Assembly: GCF_031426495.1 (NCBI RefSeq)
Contig: NZ_JANPLK010000078.1
Location: 1 to 64,000, forward strand
Reading direction: 5' to 3'
DNA from: Gemmatimonas sp.
Lineage (GTDB): Bacteria; Gemmatimonadota; Gemmatimonadetes; Gemmatimonadales; Gemmatimonadaceae
DNA length: 64,000 nucleotides
Positions 23,174 to 31,831 of this stretch are shown one piece after another. The position numbers and the translations under genes are program-made. Within the stretch, counting starts at the first letter, position 1. The number at the start of each line of letters is the position of its first letter. The notes under the pieces were generated by a model. That model worked only from the letters and a program-made list of their open reading frames with translations. It was not told where the DNA came from and did no database searches.

Positions 23174-26100
23174 GGTCGCTCGGAAGGCACGGCGGGGAGA
23201 GTGATGGTGACGGTCGATCCCACGTCGGGCTCGGACTCGACGCCGATCGTTCCGCCGTGTGCGTGAATGATACCGTAGCTGACGCTGAGGCCGAGCCCCG
23301 TGCCGACGCCGGCCGGTTTGGTGGTGTAGAACGGCTCGAAGATGCGTCGGCGCACATCGGCTGTCATGCCGACACCCGTGTCGACCGCGGTAATGGTGAC
23401 GTGGTCGCCGTCGTGCGTGGTCCGGATGACCAGCCGTCGCTCGTCCCGCCCGGCCATCGCATGTTCGGCGTTGCCGATCAGGTTGAGGAGGACTTGCTGC
23501 AGCTTCTGCGAGTCGCCTCCGATGCGTGGCGCGGTGGGATCGAGCTGCAGATCAACCTTCACGCCGGCGCTGCGCAGCGGGTATGCCCGGAGCCGGACGG
23601 TCTGCTCGATCACCTCGTTGATATCCACCGGACCCGCCCCACGCTCGGTCTTGCGGGCGAACAGCAGCAGATCCTTGATCACAGTTTTGGCGCGGTCACT
23701 TTCCTGCTTGATCAGTTGCACCGATTCCCGTTGGTCGTCCCCAAGCTCTTCCTCGAGCAGGATCTGCGCGAAGGCGGAAATCCCCGTGAGCGGATTGTTG
23801 ATCTCGTGCGCGACGCCAGCCACGAGTTCGCCTAGGGCGACCATCTTTTCGGTATGTCGCAGCTGCTCTTCGAGACGTCGGTCCTGACTGACGTTGCGTA
23901 CGCTGACCACCTGTCCGAGCAGCTCGCCGTCGTGTCCGGTGAGCGGGCTGATCGTGACGGCGGCGGGAAATTCACTGCCATCGCGTCGGCGGTGCACGTC
24001 GTGCGACAGGCGCACGCCTGATTCAAGCAAGCCATCGGCCTCGCGCATGCCTTCGCGGGCATCTTGTCCGGAAACGAGTTGCTCGAACTGCATTTCCATG
24101 AGCTCCACCTGCGTCCACTCGTATTCGCGTGCGGCGGCTGGGTTGGCATAGCGCACACCCACGCGATCGAGAATGAAAATCGGGTGGTCGATCGTGGTGA
24201 TCGCGGTGGCGAGCAGATGCTCGCGCTCGCGGGCGAGGCGCTCTTCCTCGTCGAGCAGCAGGGCGTCGAGGGCGAGAGCGAGCGAGGCGGACAGCCGTTC
24301 CAGGGTGATGCGATCGCGCTGTCGAAGCGGCGCGGAACGCGGGGCCGTCACCAGCAACACGCCGAGGCTGCGTTCGCGCGAGGCGAGCGGCACCGCCAGC
24401 GCCCATTCGTCGGGAAGGGAGTCGGCCACGCTAGCGGGGGCGACGTCGCGAAGGCTGGCCAGTTCGGCGGGACGGCCATCAGGTGCCACGTCCTGTACGC
24501 CCCGCGAGCCAGCCGGCCGTTGTCCCTTGAAGACGTCCAGCGTGCCACTGGTCGCGATGTATTCGATGTGTCCATCTCGCGCGCGGGCCACGCCGATCGC
24601 CTTGCCGATCGAGGGGACAAAGCGGTCGAGCACCTGCAGCAATTCCGTTGCGCCGTCGGCCAGCGAGACGGCCTGCAGCGTGACTCTCGCCAACTCCGCA
24701 GCGCCTTCGGCGCGTTGGCGCTGGAAATCCTGCAGCGCGAACAGCCGTGCGGTTTCGACGGCGGTCCCGGCGTGACGCGCCATGATGGTCAGCAGGTCGA
24801 GATCCTGCAGCACAAAGGCGTCGCGTTTGGCGCCGAGCAACCGGATTACGCCGGCGCTGCGCTGACCGAAGCGAACGGCGGCGCAGAGTTCCATCGTACT
24901 GCGCGCGACATCGGCGCCCGCTGTGAGATGTGACGCAACGCGCGGGATGCCGGTCAGTGCTGTTGACGTGGCGAGTTGAGCATCCGTGAGGGTGACCGGG
25001 TCGGTGGAAATGACCCGGCCAGCCTCCATGTGCAGCACGCGCTGCAGCCCTTCGGCGCCGAAGGCGAGGACATCGATCACGTCACACGGTATCACGAGAT
25101 GCACGGCTTCGGCGATCTCTTTTGGTAGACTTTCTTCGCTTGTGAGCTGGGTAAGCTGCTGCTGGGCGCGCGCCAGCAGTGCGAAGCGGTCGGCGCGTCG
25201 TTCGAGCTCGCCCAACTGCAGCGTGTTGCGGAACGCGAGCGAGACCTGCGTGGCCAGGTTGGACAGCAGCTCGCGCTCATCGTCGTCAAAATGTCGCGTG
25301 CCGAGATAGCGGATGGCGAGCACGCCCTGAGCCCGCTCTTCGAGCACCAAGGGCAGCAGGGCGAGGGAATAGACGCCCGCTTCGACGAGGGCCTGACCGA
25401 TGTCGTCGAGGTTGGACTCGGCTCTCAAGTCCTCGACGAATATCGGGGTGGAGTTGAGCACCACGTCGCCCAGTCGGGTGCGCCAGAAGGCGGATTCGAG
25501 ACGGGTGCGCGGGAAGCTGGCGACACCCCACTGGTGCTCGAAGCGCGCCGTCCTGAGCTGTGGATCGGCCGCATAGACCGCGAAGCCGTGGGCGCGCAGT
25601 TCCCCGCCAAGGATTTCGGCCAGTCCGCGATAGAGCGCGTCGGGCGTGGTGGCATCGGCGAGCGAGCGGGCCGTCTTGACGAGAACGGCATTCCCGCGGG
25701 CGGCGCGGGCGGCGTCCTCGGCGCGAGCGCGGGCATCGCTGGCCGCCGCCTCGGCCTGTCGCACCAGCGCGCTGCTTCGCATGACCATCGCGCCGTGGGC
25801 TGCCACGTGCTCGAGCAACGCGAGGTCGGCGTCGTTGAATGCGCCGTGGCGGGTGTCGATGCAGGCGAGCAGGCCGACGACGTGACCCGAGAGGAGGATC
25901 GGTGCGAGCGCCAGCTGCTGGACGTCGAGCGGATGCCGCGGGTGCGGGTCGACTCGGAGATCGCTCTGCCGGTCGCTGGTGGACTGGGGACGCTTCGTCT
26001 CAACGACGTCCCGGAAGACCGAGGGGGCCTCGGCGATCGGAAAGGTCGCCCCGCTGGAGAGCTCGGTAGCACCCGTGGGGGCCGTGACGCAGAAGCTTTC

Positions 26101-26253
26101 GCCGGCGATCTCGAGTACGCAGGCACCGGACGCTTCGACGAGTTCGCGAGCGGTTTCGGCCAGGCGCACATACAGCTCAGGGGTGCTCAGCGCGCTGTTG
26201 GCGAGGTCGTGCACGAGCTGCGTAAGCCGCTCGGGAATACGTTGTGGCGCCAT
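23170..26253 (-). CDS. multi-GAF/PAS sensor histidine kinase
   Basis: This kinase has about 1027 residues and no membrane segments. Four GAF-like domains appear in series: about 20-170 (LAPILLSGHVVGLLACIDTR), 195-345 (LALLPLVLEERAQGVLAIRY), 375-515 (TMELCAAVRFGQRSAGVIRL) and 535-690 (ALAVPLASRERSLGVLLVTA). A PAS domain follows (about 700-815: DHPIFILDRVGVRYANPAAA). The kinase core has H-box GELVAGVAHEINNPLTGISA, N-box LLNLIGNAEHAMAG and GTGLGLSVSYGIIHAHGG. The ATG at 26253 was chosen because the next upstream start adds a Pro-rich, non-conserved lead. Several cytoplasmic signals could be integrated and passed to the HD-GYP regulator downstream. Confidence 0.9.
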   Translation of the reverse strand: MAPQRIPERLTQLVHDLANSALSTPELYVRLAETARELVEASGACVLEIAGESFCVTAPTGATELSSGATFPIAEAPSVFRDVVETKRPQSTSDRQSDLRVDPHPRHPLDVQQLALAPILLSGHVVGLLACIDTRHGAFNDADLALLEHVAAHGAMVMRSSALVRQAEAAASDARARAEDAARAARGNAVLVKTARSLADATTPDALYRGLAEILGGELRAHGFAVYAADPQLRTARFEHQWGVASFPRTRLESAFWRTRLGDVVLNSTPIFVEDLRAESNLDDIGQALVEAGVYSLALLPLVLEERAQGVLAIRYLGTRHFDDDERELLSNLATQVSLAFRNTLQLGELERRADRFALLARAQQQLTQLTSEESLPKEIAEAVHLVIPCDVIDVLAFGAEGLQRVLHMEAGRVISTDPVTLTDAQLATSTALTGIPRVASHLTAGADVARSTMELCAAVRFGQRSAGVIRLLGAKRDAFVLQDLDLLTIMARHAGTAVETARLFALQDFQRQRAEGAAELARVTLQAVSLADGATELLQVLDRFVPSIGKAIGVARARDGHIEYIATSGTLDVFKGQRPAGSRGVQDVAPDGRPAELASLRDVAPASVADSLPDEWALAVPLASRERSLGVLLVTAPRSAPLRQRDRITLERLSASLALALDALLLDEEERLAREREHLLATAITTIDHPIFILDRVGVRYANPAAAREYEWTQVELMEMQFEQLVSGQDAREGMREADGLLESGVRLSHDVHRRRDGSEFPAAVTISPLTGHDGELLGQVVSVRNVSQDRRLEEQLRHTEKMVALGELVAGVAHEINNPLTGISAFAQILLEEELGDDQRESVQLIKQESDRAKTVIKDLLLFARKTERGAGPVDINEVIEQTVRLRAYPLRSAGVKVDLQLDPTAPRIGGDSQKLQQVLLNLIGNAEHAMAGRDERRLVIRTTHDGDHVTITAVDTGVGMTADVRRRIFEPFYTTKPAGVGTGLGLSVSYGIIHAHGGTIGVESEPDVGSTVTITLPAVPSERP

Positions 26254-26301
26254 GTCACGTGGCAGCGCGGGCGGCGAGAACGGTGGGGGAGTCCACAGCG
26301 G

Positions 26302-26319
26302 GCATACGCCATCGTATGC
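26302..26319. promoter_or_regulatory. inverted repeat upstream of the multi-GAF kinase
   Basis: GCATACG-CCAT-CGTATGC is a perfect 7-bp inverted repeat, 49 bp upstream of the kinase start. It could be an operator or a short 5'-leader hairpin. Nothing else identifies the binding protein. Confidence 0.35.
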
Positions 26320-26356
26320 GCCAGCGCGTCGGTCTACACCACAGCGTACCACGAAT

Positions 26357-26397
26357 CTTCGGCGTCGGCAATCAGCAGATCACGAACGACGCCGAAG
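26357..26397 (-). terminator. hairpin after the zinc-ribbon gene
   Basis: CTTCGGCGTC (26357-26366) pairs with GACGCCGAAG (26388-26397), 21 bp past the stop of the minus-strand zinc-ribbon gene. No T-run follows, so factor-independent termination is uncertain. Confidence 0.4.
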
Positions 26398-26417
26398 CGT
26401 TCTCCCTCACCTTTGAC

Positions 26418-27203
26418 TCAGATGGGACGACGGGCGTCCGCGGCGGCGCGGTCGATCTCGGCGCGGTGCATGTCGTAGTCGGGCAGCCGGGTGGCGAGTT
26501 CCGGCTCGAGGGCCTTGAGCAAGCGCTGTTCGAACGCCTTGGCGGCTGCGTTGTCACCGGTCATCCGGGCCGCGCGGGCGGCGAGGAGCAGGCCGAGCAG
26601 GTTGTTGGGCGTGGCCTTGAGGATGGTATCGGCCTGCGCCGTGGCGACGACGGGCGCGTTGGTTACTTCGGCAATGCGGCCGAAGTGATAGCGCTCGTCG
26701 GTGGTGGGCCCTTCGAGCATTTCGTGCGACGCCATGGCCATCGGTGCAAAGAAAGAGACCGAGTCGACCTTGCCGCCCTCGGCGTACTCCATGATGCGCG
26801 TGTACAGCCGGTTGGCGCGTTCGCTGGGCGAGAGGTTGGCGATGTTCGGTGGCGCGCCGCCACCACCTCCCTGAGCGAAGGGTGCGGCACTGGCGCCGTC
26901 AACTGCCTGTGTCGGCAGCGAGTTGGCCGACCCGTCGATGCCCGAACCCTTGGCGGCGCCGAAGTTCTTGCCCGCGACCATGGCGACGAGGGCCAGCAGG
27001 GCCACAAACGCAACACCCCAGGGCAGGATCGACGCGGCTCCACCGGAGGCGGCCGGCGTGCGGGTGAGGGGCATTCCCTGGCCGAACGGGGTGCCACAGC
27101 GATGACAAAAGCGCGCGCCGGCGGAGAGCGCCGCGCCACAGGCCGAGCAGAAACCCGAGCCGGCGGAAGGGGCCGAGCCCCCGGAAGGATTCGATGAGGT
27201 CAT
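26418..27203 (-). CDS. zinc-ribbon membrane protein
   Basis: This 261-residue protein has an N-terminal double CxxC zinc ribbon (FCSACGAAL with Cys19/22 and FCHRCG with Cys33/36). One membrane helix follows at about 60-78 (ILPWGVAFVALLALVAMVAG), then a Gly/Pro linker. The helical C-terminal region (SPSERANRLYTRIMEYAEGG, LLGLLLAARAARMTGDNAAA) has TPR-like spacing. Topology suggests a cytoplasmic ribbon and an extracytoplasmic helical domain. Function is unknown. It is divergent from glnA with a 57-bp gap. Confidence 0.7.
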   Translation of the reverse strand: MTSSNPSGGSAPSAGSGFCSACGAALSAGARFCHRCGTPFGQGMPLTRTPAASGGAASILPWGVAFVALLALVAMVAGKNFGAAKGSGIDGSANSLPTQAVDGASAAPFAQGGGGGAPPNIANLSPSERANRLYTRIMEYAEGGKVDSVSFFAPMAMASHEMLEGPTTDERYHFGRIAEVTNAPVVATAQADTILKATPNNLLGLLLAARAARMTGDNAAAKAFEQRLLKALEPELATRLPDYDMHRAEIDRAAADARRPI

Positions 27204-27260
27204 GAGCCTTGAAAAATACTACAATACGGCACGCCTGTACTCCTCCTTTCTTGCCGAATT

Positions 27261-28628
27261 GTGCCGATTCAGAGTCGTTCTCTCGTTCCGCCTGCCCTGA
27301 CGGGCGCCACCGCCACCGATATCCTCGAGTTGGCGGAGGCGCACCAAGTGCGCTTTCTGCGGCTGCAATTCACGGATATCCTGGGCGTCATCAAAAACGT
27401 CGAGATTCCGTCGTCGCAGTTCAGGAAGGCGCTGCAGGGCGACATCATGTTCGACGGATCGAGCATCGAAGGTTTCGTGCGGGTCGAGGAGTCGGACATG
27501 CTGCTCGCTCCCGATCTCACCACCTTTCAGATCTTTCCGTGGGGAGATCCGGCGGCGCGGGTAGGCCGCGTGATCTGCGATGTGAACCGACCGGACGGCA
27601 CCGCGTTCGAAGGCGATCCGCGCTGGGTGCTGAAGCGCCAGGTGGCGCGGGCGGCCGAGCTGGGCTTCGTGATGAACGCCGGCATGGAGGCGGAGTTCTT
27701 CTTGTTCAAGCCCACGGCTGATGGCCGACCGGCGACTGACACGCACGATGTGGGCGGGTACTTCGATCTGGCACCGATGGATCTCGGTGAAGATGCGCGT
27801 CGCGCGATCGTGGATGCGCTGGAGCAGATGGGTTTCGAGGTGGAAGCGGCGCATCATGAAGTCGCGCACGGGCAACATGAGATCGATTTCCGGTACGCCG
27901 ACGCGCTGCGCACGGCCGACAACATCGCCACGTTCCGCTTCGTGGTGAAGCAGGTGGCGCGTCAGTTCGGCTTGATTGCGTCGTTCATGCCGAAGCCGGT
28001 GTTCGGACAGAACGGCAGCGGCATGCACACGCACCAGTCACTGTTTACCGCGGGCCAGAATGCGTTCTGGGATCCGCAGCGCGAGTGGGCATTGAGCCTG
28101 ACGGCGCTGCACTACATCGGCGGGCTGCTGAAGCATGCGCGCGCGTTGTGCGCGGTGACGAATCCGCTGGTGAACTCCTATAAGCGCCTCGTCCCGGGTT
28201 TCGAAGCGCCGGTGAACGTGGCGTGGAGCATGCGCAATCGCTCGCCGATGATTCGCGTACCGGAACGACGTGGCATGGGCACGCGACTGGAGCTGCGGAC
28301 TCCGGATCCGAGTGCCAACCCGTATCTTGCCCTCACGGCGATGCTGGCCGCCGGCTTGGACGGTATCGAGACGCGCGCGGACTGGCGCGAGCCGGTGAAC
28401 ACGAACATCTGGGAGATGTCGTTCCGCGAGCGTCGTCGGCTGCGCGTGGACGATCTCCCGCAGGATCTCAGTGAAGCGTGCGATGAGTTGGAGAAGAACG
28501 ACGTCATGCGGGAAGCGCTGGGCGAGCACATCACGGAGCAGTTCCTGGCCGCGAAGCGTTCCGAGTGGCGCGAATACAATCAGCAGGTGAGCGCGTGGGA
28601 GCTCGAACGCTACCTCGCGAAGTACTGA
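27261..28628 (+). CDS. glnA: glutamine synthetase type I
   Basis: This 455-residue enzyme makes glutamine from glutamate and ammonia with ATP. The family blocks are DIMFDGSSIEGFVRVEESDM (beta-grasp end), metal-binding NAGMEAEFFLF and NGSGMHTHQSLF, and the substrate region PGFEAPVNVAWSMRNRSPMI followed by RVPERRG. Length and the Arg in GFVRVEESD fit the GSI-alpha class (Bacillus type). The adenylylation Tyr loop of the beta class is replaced by NIWEMSFRERRRL, so covalent control by GlnE is unlikely. A GTG start at 27261 is used; it has no clear Shine-Dalgarno. A second, unrelated type III enzyme lies at 54338. Confidence 0.94.
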   Translation: MPIQSRSLVPPALTGATATDILELAEAHQVRFLRLQFTDILGVIKNVEIPSSQFRKALQGDIMFDGSSIEGFVRVEESDMLLAPDLTTFQIFPWGDPAARVGRVICDVNRPDGTAFEGDPRWVLKRQVARAAELGFVMNAGMEAEFFLFKPTADGRPATDTHDVGGYFDLAPMDLGEDARRAIVDALEQMGFEVEAAHHEVAHGQHEIDFRYADALRTADNIATFRFVVKQVARQFGLIASFMPKPVFGQNGSGMHTHQSLFTAGQNAFWDPQREWALSLTALHYIGGLLKHARALCAVTNPLVNSYKRLVPGFEAPVNVAWSMRNRSPMIRVPERRGMGTRLELRTPDPSANPYLALTAMLAAGLDGIETRADWREPVNTNIWEMSFRERRRLRVDDLPQDLSEACDELEKNDVMREALGEHITEQFLAAKRSEWREYNQQVSAWELERYLAKY

Positions 28629-28662
28629 GCGATGGACTGATGTTTTCTTTCGGGAGAGGTTG

Positions 28663-29325
28663 ATGAGTGTTCGTTCGTTGTTCGCGCGGGCCGATGAGGT
28701 GCTGGCGCAGCGGTATCCGTTCGTGCTGCCGGCGCTGGGTTACGCGGCGAAGGCGCTCGAGCCGGCGATCGATGCGCAGACCATGACGATTCACCACGAT
28801 CGTCATCATGCGGCGTACGTGACGAATCTGAACAAGGCACTGGACGCGTTTCCCGACTTGCATCAGTACACGCTGGGCGAGCTGCTGATGGGAATGCGCA
28901 AGTGGCCGGCGGCGGCGCAGGCGGCGATCCGCAACAACGGTGGCGGCCATGCCAATCACGCGTTGTACTGGGGCTTGCTGGCGCCCGGCAGCGCCACCTC
29001 GACGGCGCCGAGCGGTCCGTTGGGCGAGATGCTCGCGCGCGATTTCGCGACGCTCGATGCGTGCAAGGCGGCGCTCAAGGCCGCCGGACTCGCGCAGTTC
29101 GGCTCGGGGTGGGCGTGGCTGGTGAAGACGGCCACGAGCCGGCTCGCGGTGCGGGGGCTGCCGAACCAGGACTCACCGTTGCTGGACGGCGAGCTGCCGA
29201 TCGTCGGTCTCGACGTGTGGGAGCACGCGTACTACTTGAAGTATCAGAACCGTCGGGCCGACTATCTCGATGCGGTGCTGGCGCGCATCAACTGGGATGT
29301 GGCGGGGGCGCAGTTGCAGCGATAA
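28663..29325 (+). CDS. Fe/Mn superoxide dismutase
   Basis: This 220-residue enzyme converts superoxide to oxygen and peroxide. The four metal ligands are in the expected blocks: His in MTIHHDRHHAAYV, His in GGHANHALYWGLL, and Asp and His in GLDVWEHAYYLKYQNRRADY. The FGSGWAWLV signature lies between them. It has an N-terminal lead of about 18 residues (MSVRSLFARADEVLAQ), not clearly a cleaved signal. The ATG at 28663 follows GGGAGAGG at good spacing, better than the TTG one codon earlier. Fe against Mn use cannot be decided here. A hairpin follows the stop. Confidence 0.92.
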   Translation: MSVRSLFARADEVLAQRYPFVLPALGYAAKALEPAIDAQTMTIHHDRHHAAYVTNLNKALDAFPDLHQYTLGELLMGMRKWPAAAQAAIRNNGGGHANHALYWGLLAPGSATSTAPSGPLGEMLARDFATLDACKAALKAAGLAQFGSGWAWLVKTATSRLAVRGLPNQDSPLLDGELPIVGLDVWEHAYYLKYQNRRADYLDAVLARINWDVAGAQLQR

Positions 29326-29334
29326 CCCCCGTTC

Positions 29335-29398
29335 CTCGAGACTTTTACTCAAGACCCGAAGCTCACGTGAGTGTCGGGTTTTGAGTTCAAGTCTCGAG
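29335..29398 (+). terminator. long hairpin between convergent genes
   Basis: CTCGAGACTTTTACTCAAGA and the rest of the left arm (29335-29359) pair with GTCGGGTTTTGAGTTCAAGT and CTCGAG (29373-29398). The loop is itself a palindrome, CTCACGTGAG. TTTTG follows on the plus strand. It probably ends both the superoxide dismutase message and the convergent outer-membrane protein message. Confidence 0.7.
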
Positions 29399-29412
29399 TT
29401 TTGCGTAACGGA

Positions 29413-30801
29413 TCAGCCGCCGCCGAAACCGAACCGCCGGCCACTTTCGCCGAGCGTGCCGAAGCGCTGATTGACGACCGTGTTGTAGATCGAGCCGAAG
29501 GTGTAACCGACACCGACGAACATGTTGTAGCGGAAGTTCGTCTGCAGCTGCTGGCGCTGCGTCAGAATATCACGCTCCGATCGTGCGTTGCCGGCGATGT
29601 AAATCTGATCGCGTACACGCGACGCCGATCCACGGAAGTTCAGCGAGAAGCCGCGGCCGAGTCGCAGGTCGACGAAACCGGACAGGGTGAGCAGGTTGCG
29701 TTGCGGATCGTGGAGATAGTGTGACCCCTCGAGCGAGAGATTCGTGTTGCCCCACTTCTGACGCTGGGTGGTCGCGATCAGCAGCGACTGATTGCCGCGC
29801 GTTTCACGATCCTGACCAAACACCGTGGTGTTGTAATACTGATAGTGGTTGAGTCCCAGCGTGTAGAGGAGCGTGAGCTGACGTCTCGTTGCCTCGGTCC
29901 ACGGAAAGATGTTGTACTCGATGGCGGGAGCGAGCCGCATGGAAACCTTCTGATTCAGCACCTCGCTGAAGCCGCCGGAGATCTTGAGGCCGGCGGTGAG
30001 ATGACCGGTCAGCGTCTTGCCGATGAGCGCATTCGTGGACGCGGCACGCTGCAGCACAATGACCGACACGGTGTCGCGAAGATCAGGATTGTCGGTGTCG
30101 GTCACGAACACCTTGAAATCCCGCTCGTTGTAACTACCACTCGCGCCCAAGTTGATCTTCCAGTCGGCCGTCGTGCGAGCCGCCGACAGCGAGGTCGAGA
30201 GGTTGGTGGAGCGCACGAGCTGCTCGCCGTTGGCGGAGAGATTCCCGTCGATGCGGTAGAGCCAGAAATTCCAGCGATCCTTCACGTTTCGCGGATTGAT
30301 CTGCTGCGGCGCCGATCCGCTGGCGAGCGACAGGCGCAGTCGGCTGGCGATCGGGGTGCGGGCGATAAACGGCGCGAGCCCGAGCTGGAAGGTGCGTACC
30401 AGTTCGCGGCGAACGCGATCGTCGGCGTCATTGGGCAAGGTGTTGACGACGAGGGTGTCGACCTTGCCGCTGAACGCCTTCTGGCCGAGGAAGTTGATGG
30501 TCAGCTCACGTCCCCCGTTGCCGGCGTTCAGACTCGTGATGAGCAGATGTACGTCGCTGTCGAAGCGGTCGCGCACCCAATTCACGAAGCCGAGTTCCTG
30601 AACGAAGAAGTCCCGGTCGCATCCGCGAACGCCGCCTTGGCAGTCGAGATAGACGCGGAGCGACGACTTGAGGATCGTGTCGGCCTGGGCGGCAGTCGAC
30701 GGCGCGGTTGCGGCGGGGCGCGTCGGCGTCTGGGCGGCGACCGTAACAGGGGCGATGGAGGCGCCGAGGGCGAGGAGCCAGTATATCGAGAAGGAACGCA
30801 T
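29413..30801 (-). CDS. predicted outer-membrane beta-barrel protein
   Basis: This 462-residue secreted protein has a signal peptide (LLALGASIAPVTVAAQ). Residues about 45-165 form a conserved-looking lead (LRVYLDCQGGVRGCDRDFFV, then QELGFVNWVRDR and DVHLLITSLNAGNGGRELTI) that reads like a soluble domain. From about 190 on, alternating strands run to the end (ADWKINLGASGSYNERDFKV, NTNLSLEGSHYLHDPQRN, FVGVGYTFGSIYNTVVNQRF), consistent with a 12-16-stranded barrel. It does not end in Phe/Tyr but in a Gly-rich tail. The family is not recognised. Confidence 0.6.
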   Translation of the reverse strand: MRSFSIYWLLALGASIAPVTVAAQTPTRPAATAPSTAAQADTILKSSLRVYLDCQGGVRGCDRDFFVQELGFVNWVRDRFDSDVHLLITSLNAGNGGRELTINFLGQKAFSGKVDTLVVNTLPNDADDRVRRELVRTFQLGLAPFIARTPIASRLRLSLASGSAPQQINPRNVKDRWNFWLYRIDGNLSANGEQLVRSTNLSTSLSAARTTADWKINLGASGSYNERDFKVFVTDTDNPDLRDTVSVIVLQRAASTNALIGKTLTGHLTAGLKISGGFSEVLNQKVSMRLAPAIEYNIFPWTEATRRQLTLLYTLGLNHYQYYNTTVFGQDRETRGNQSLLIATTQRQKWGNTNLSLEGSHYLHDPQRNLLTLSGFVDLRLGRGFSLNFRGSASRVRDQIYIAGNARSERDILTQRQQLQTNFRYNMFVGVGYTFGSIYNTVVNQRFGTLGESGRRFGFGGG

Positions 30802-30837
30802 TGAAGGGCGACGTCAGGGACGAAAGGGAGTACAGAA

Positions 30838-30870
30838 ACGGGGCGGCGTCGCGATGCGACGTCGCCCCGT
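30838..30870 (-). terminator. strong hairpin in the 5' region of the barrel gene
   Basis: ACGGGGCGGCGTCGC and GCGACGTCGCCCCGT form a 15-bp stem with one mismatch and a 3-base loop. On the minus strand it is followed by TTTCTGT, giving a terminator-like shape. It lies only 37 bp upstream of the barrel gene start. It may be an attenuator in its leader or end an upstream transcript. Confidence 0.45.
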
Positions 30871-30915
30871 GCTATAGACGCGAACGCGATACAAAAGGTT
30901 GAACGCAGTCGAGAG

Positions 30916-30950
30916 GTTGGCGTTCCAACGAGTGGGAACCTTGGAGGTTC
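30916..30950. promoter_or_regulatory. two short inverted repeats and a TACAAT box
   Basis: GTTGG-CGTT-CCAAC (30916-30929) and GAACC-TTGGA-GGTTC (30936-30950) lie between divergent genes. A TACAAT hexamer at 30960-30965 follows on the plus strand toward the GNAT gene. They look like operator half-site pairs around a promoter, but no regulator can be named. Confidence 0.3.
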
Positions 30951-31003
30951 TTACTAGGCTACAATTGTAACATGTGGATTTTTCGACGTTTTGCGTGCCG
31001 GTG

Positions 31004-31609
31004 ATGTTCAATCCGCAGCCGGTGGTGCTTGCTGGGCGGGTCGTGCGGCTCGAACCCCTTGGACCAGAGCATGCGTCTGGACTACTGCTGGCGGGGCATC
31101 ACGAGGAGTTGTGGCGGGTCACGGTGCAGCCGCCGCTGGTGTCGACGGACGCGGTCGCGCACTACCTGGCGCAGGCGGCCGAGCAGGCCGTGCGAGGCGA
31201 CGAGGTGCCGTTCGCCATTGTGTCGTGCGAGACGGGCGCGGTGATCGGGTCGACGCGCTGGATGGATATCTCCCGTGCGCATCGGCGCGTGGAAATAGGC
31301 GGCACCTGGTTGGCGCCGGCCGCGCAGCGCACGCTGGCGAACACGGAGGCGAAGTACCTGCAGCTGGTGCAGCTATTCGAGGTGCTGGGCGCGGTGCGCG
31401 TGCAGTTCAAGACCGACCTGCGGAACACCCAATCGCAGCGGGCACTCGAGAAGCTCGGCGCGATCCGAGAAGGCGTGCTGCGGCGGCACATGGTGCTGCG
31501 CGACGGCTACGTGCGCGACAGTGTGTACTACGGCATCACGGACGTGGACTGGCTGGACGTGAAGCGGCGGCTCCTCGAGCGGCTGGCGGCGGGCGAACGG
31601 CGATGGTGA
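31004..31609 (+). CDS. GNAT-family N-acetyltransferase
   Basis: This 201-residue protein resembles the RimJ/RimL-like acetyltransferase group. It opens with VVLAGRVVRLEPLGPEHASG, has the central strand FAIVSCETGAVIGSTRWMDI, HRRVEIGGTWLAPAAQR at the acetyl-CoA loop, and the C-terminal block RALEKLGAIREGVLRRHMVL then RDGYVRDSVYYGI. These last two blocks are characteristic of enzymes acetylating N-termini or small amines. The substrate is unknown. The ATG at 31004 was preferred over GTG at 30974, which would add ten unconserved residues. Confidence 0.83.
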   Translation: MFNPQPVVLAGRVVRLEPLGPEHASGLLLAGHHEELWRVTVQPPLVSTDAVAHYLAQAAEQAVRGDEVPFAIVSCETGAVIGSTRWMDISRAHRRVEIGGTWLAPAAQRTLANTEAKYLQLVQLFEVLGAVRVQFKTDLRNTQSQRALEKLGAIREGVLRRHMVLRDGYVRDSVYYGITDVDWLDVKRRLLERLAAGERRW

Positions 31610-31624
31610 AGCGGATGGCGACAA

Positions 31625-31738
31625 GCAACAGCGGGAACACGGAGCTGACGGATATCACAGAGGTCGCAGATGAGCCAACCGCGCTGTTTGTTTATCTGTG
31701 ATGTCAGCGGAATCCGTCAGCTCCGTGTTCCCGCTGTT
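31625..31738. repeat. long intergenic hairpin, family member 2
   Basis: GCAACAGCGGGAACACGGAG (31625-31644) continues through CTGACGGATATCACAG. It pairs with CTGTGAT (31696-31702) and TCCGTCAGCTCCGTGTTCCC up to GCTGTT (31738). The arm AACAGCGGGAACACGGA is identical to that of the hairpin at 11745. It lies between the GNAT gene and an M24 peptidase gene, both on the plus strand. Confidence 0.8.
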
Positions 31739-31831
31739 CCCTTTCGCTGGTGCTGTTGAAGTTGCTGTCGAATTTGTAGCTGCCGTCGCCTTGGTGTCCG
31801 TGTGTCACTGTCACTCTCTCGCGTACGCGTC

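Noticed and set aside
25291..26478. Plus-strand 395-residue frame opposite the multi-GAF kinase
   Set aside because: Composition and lack of motifs mark it as the complementary shadow of the GAF domains.
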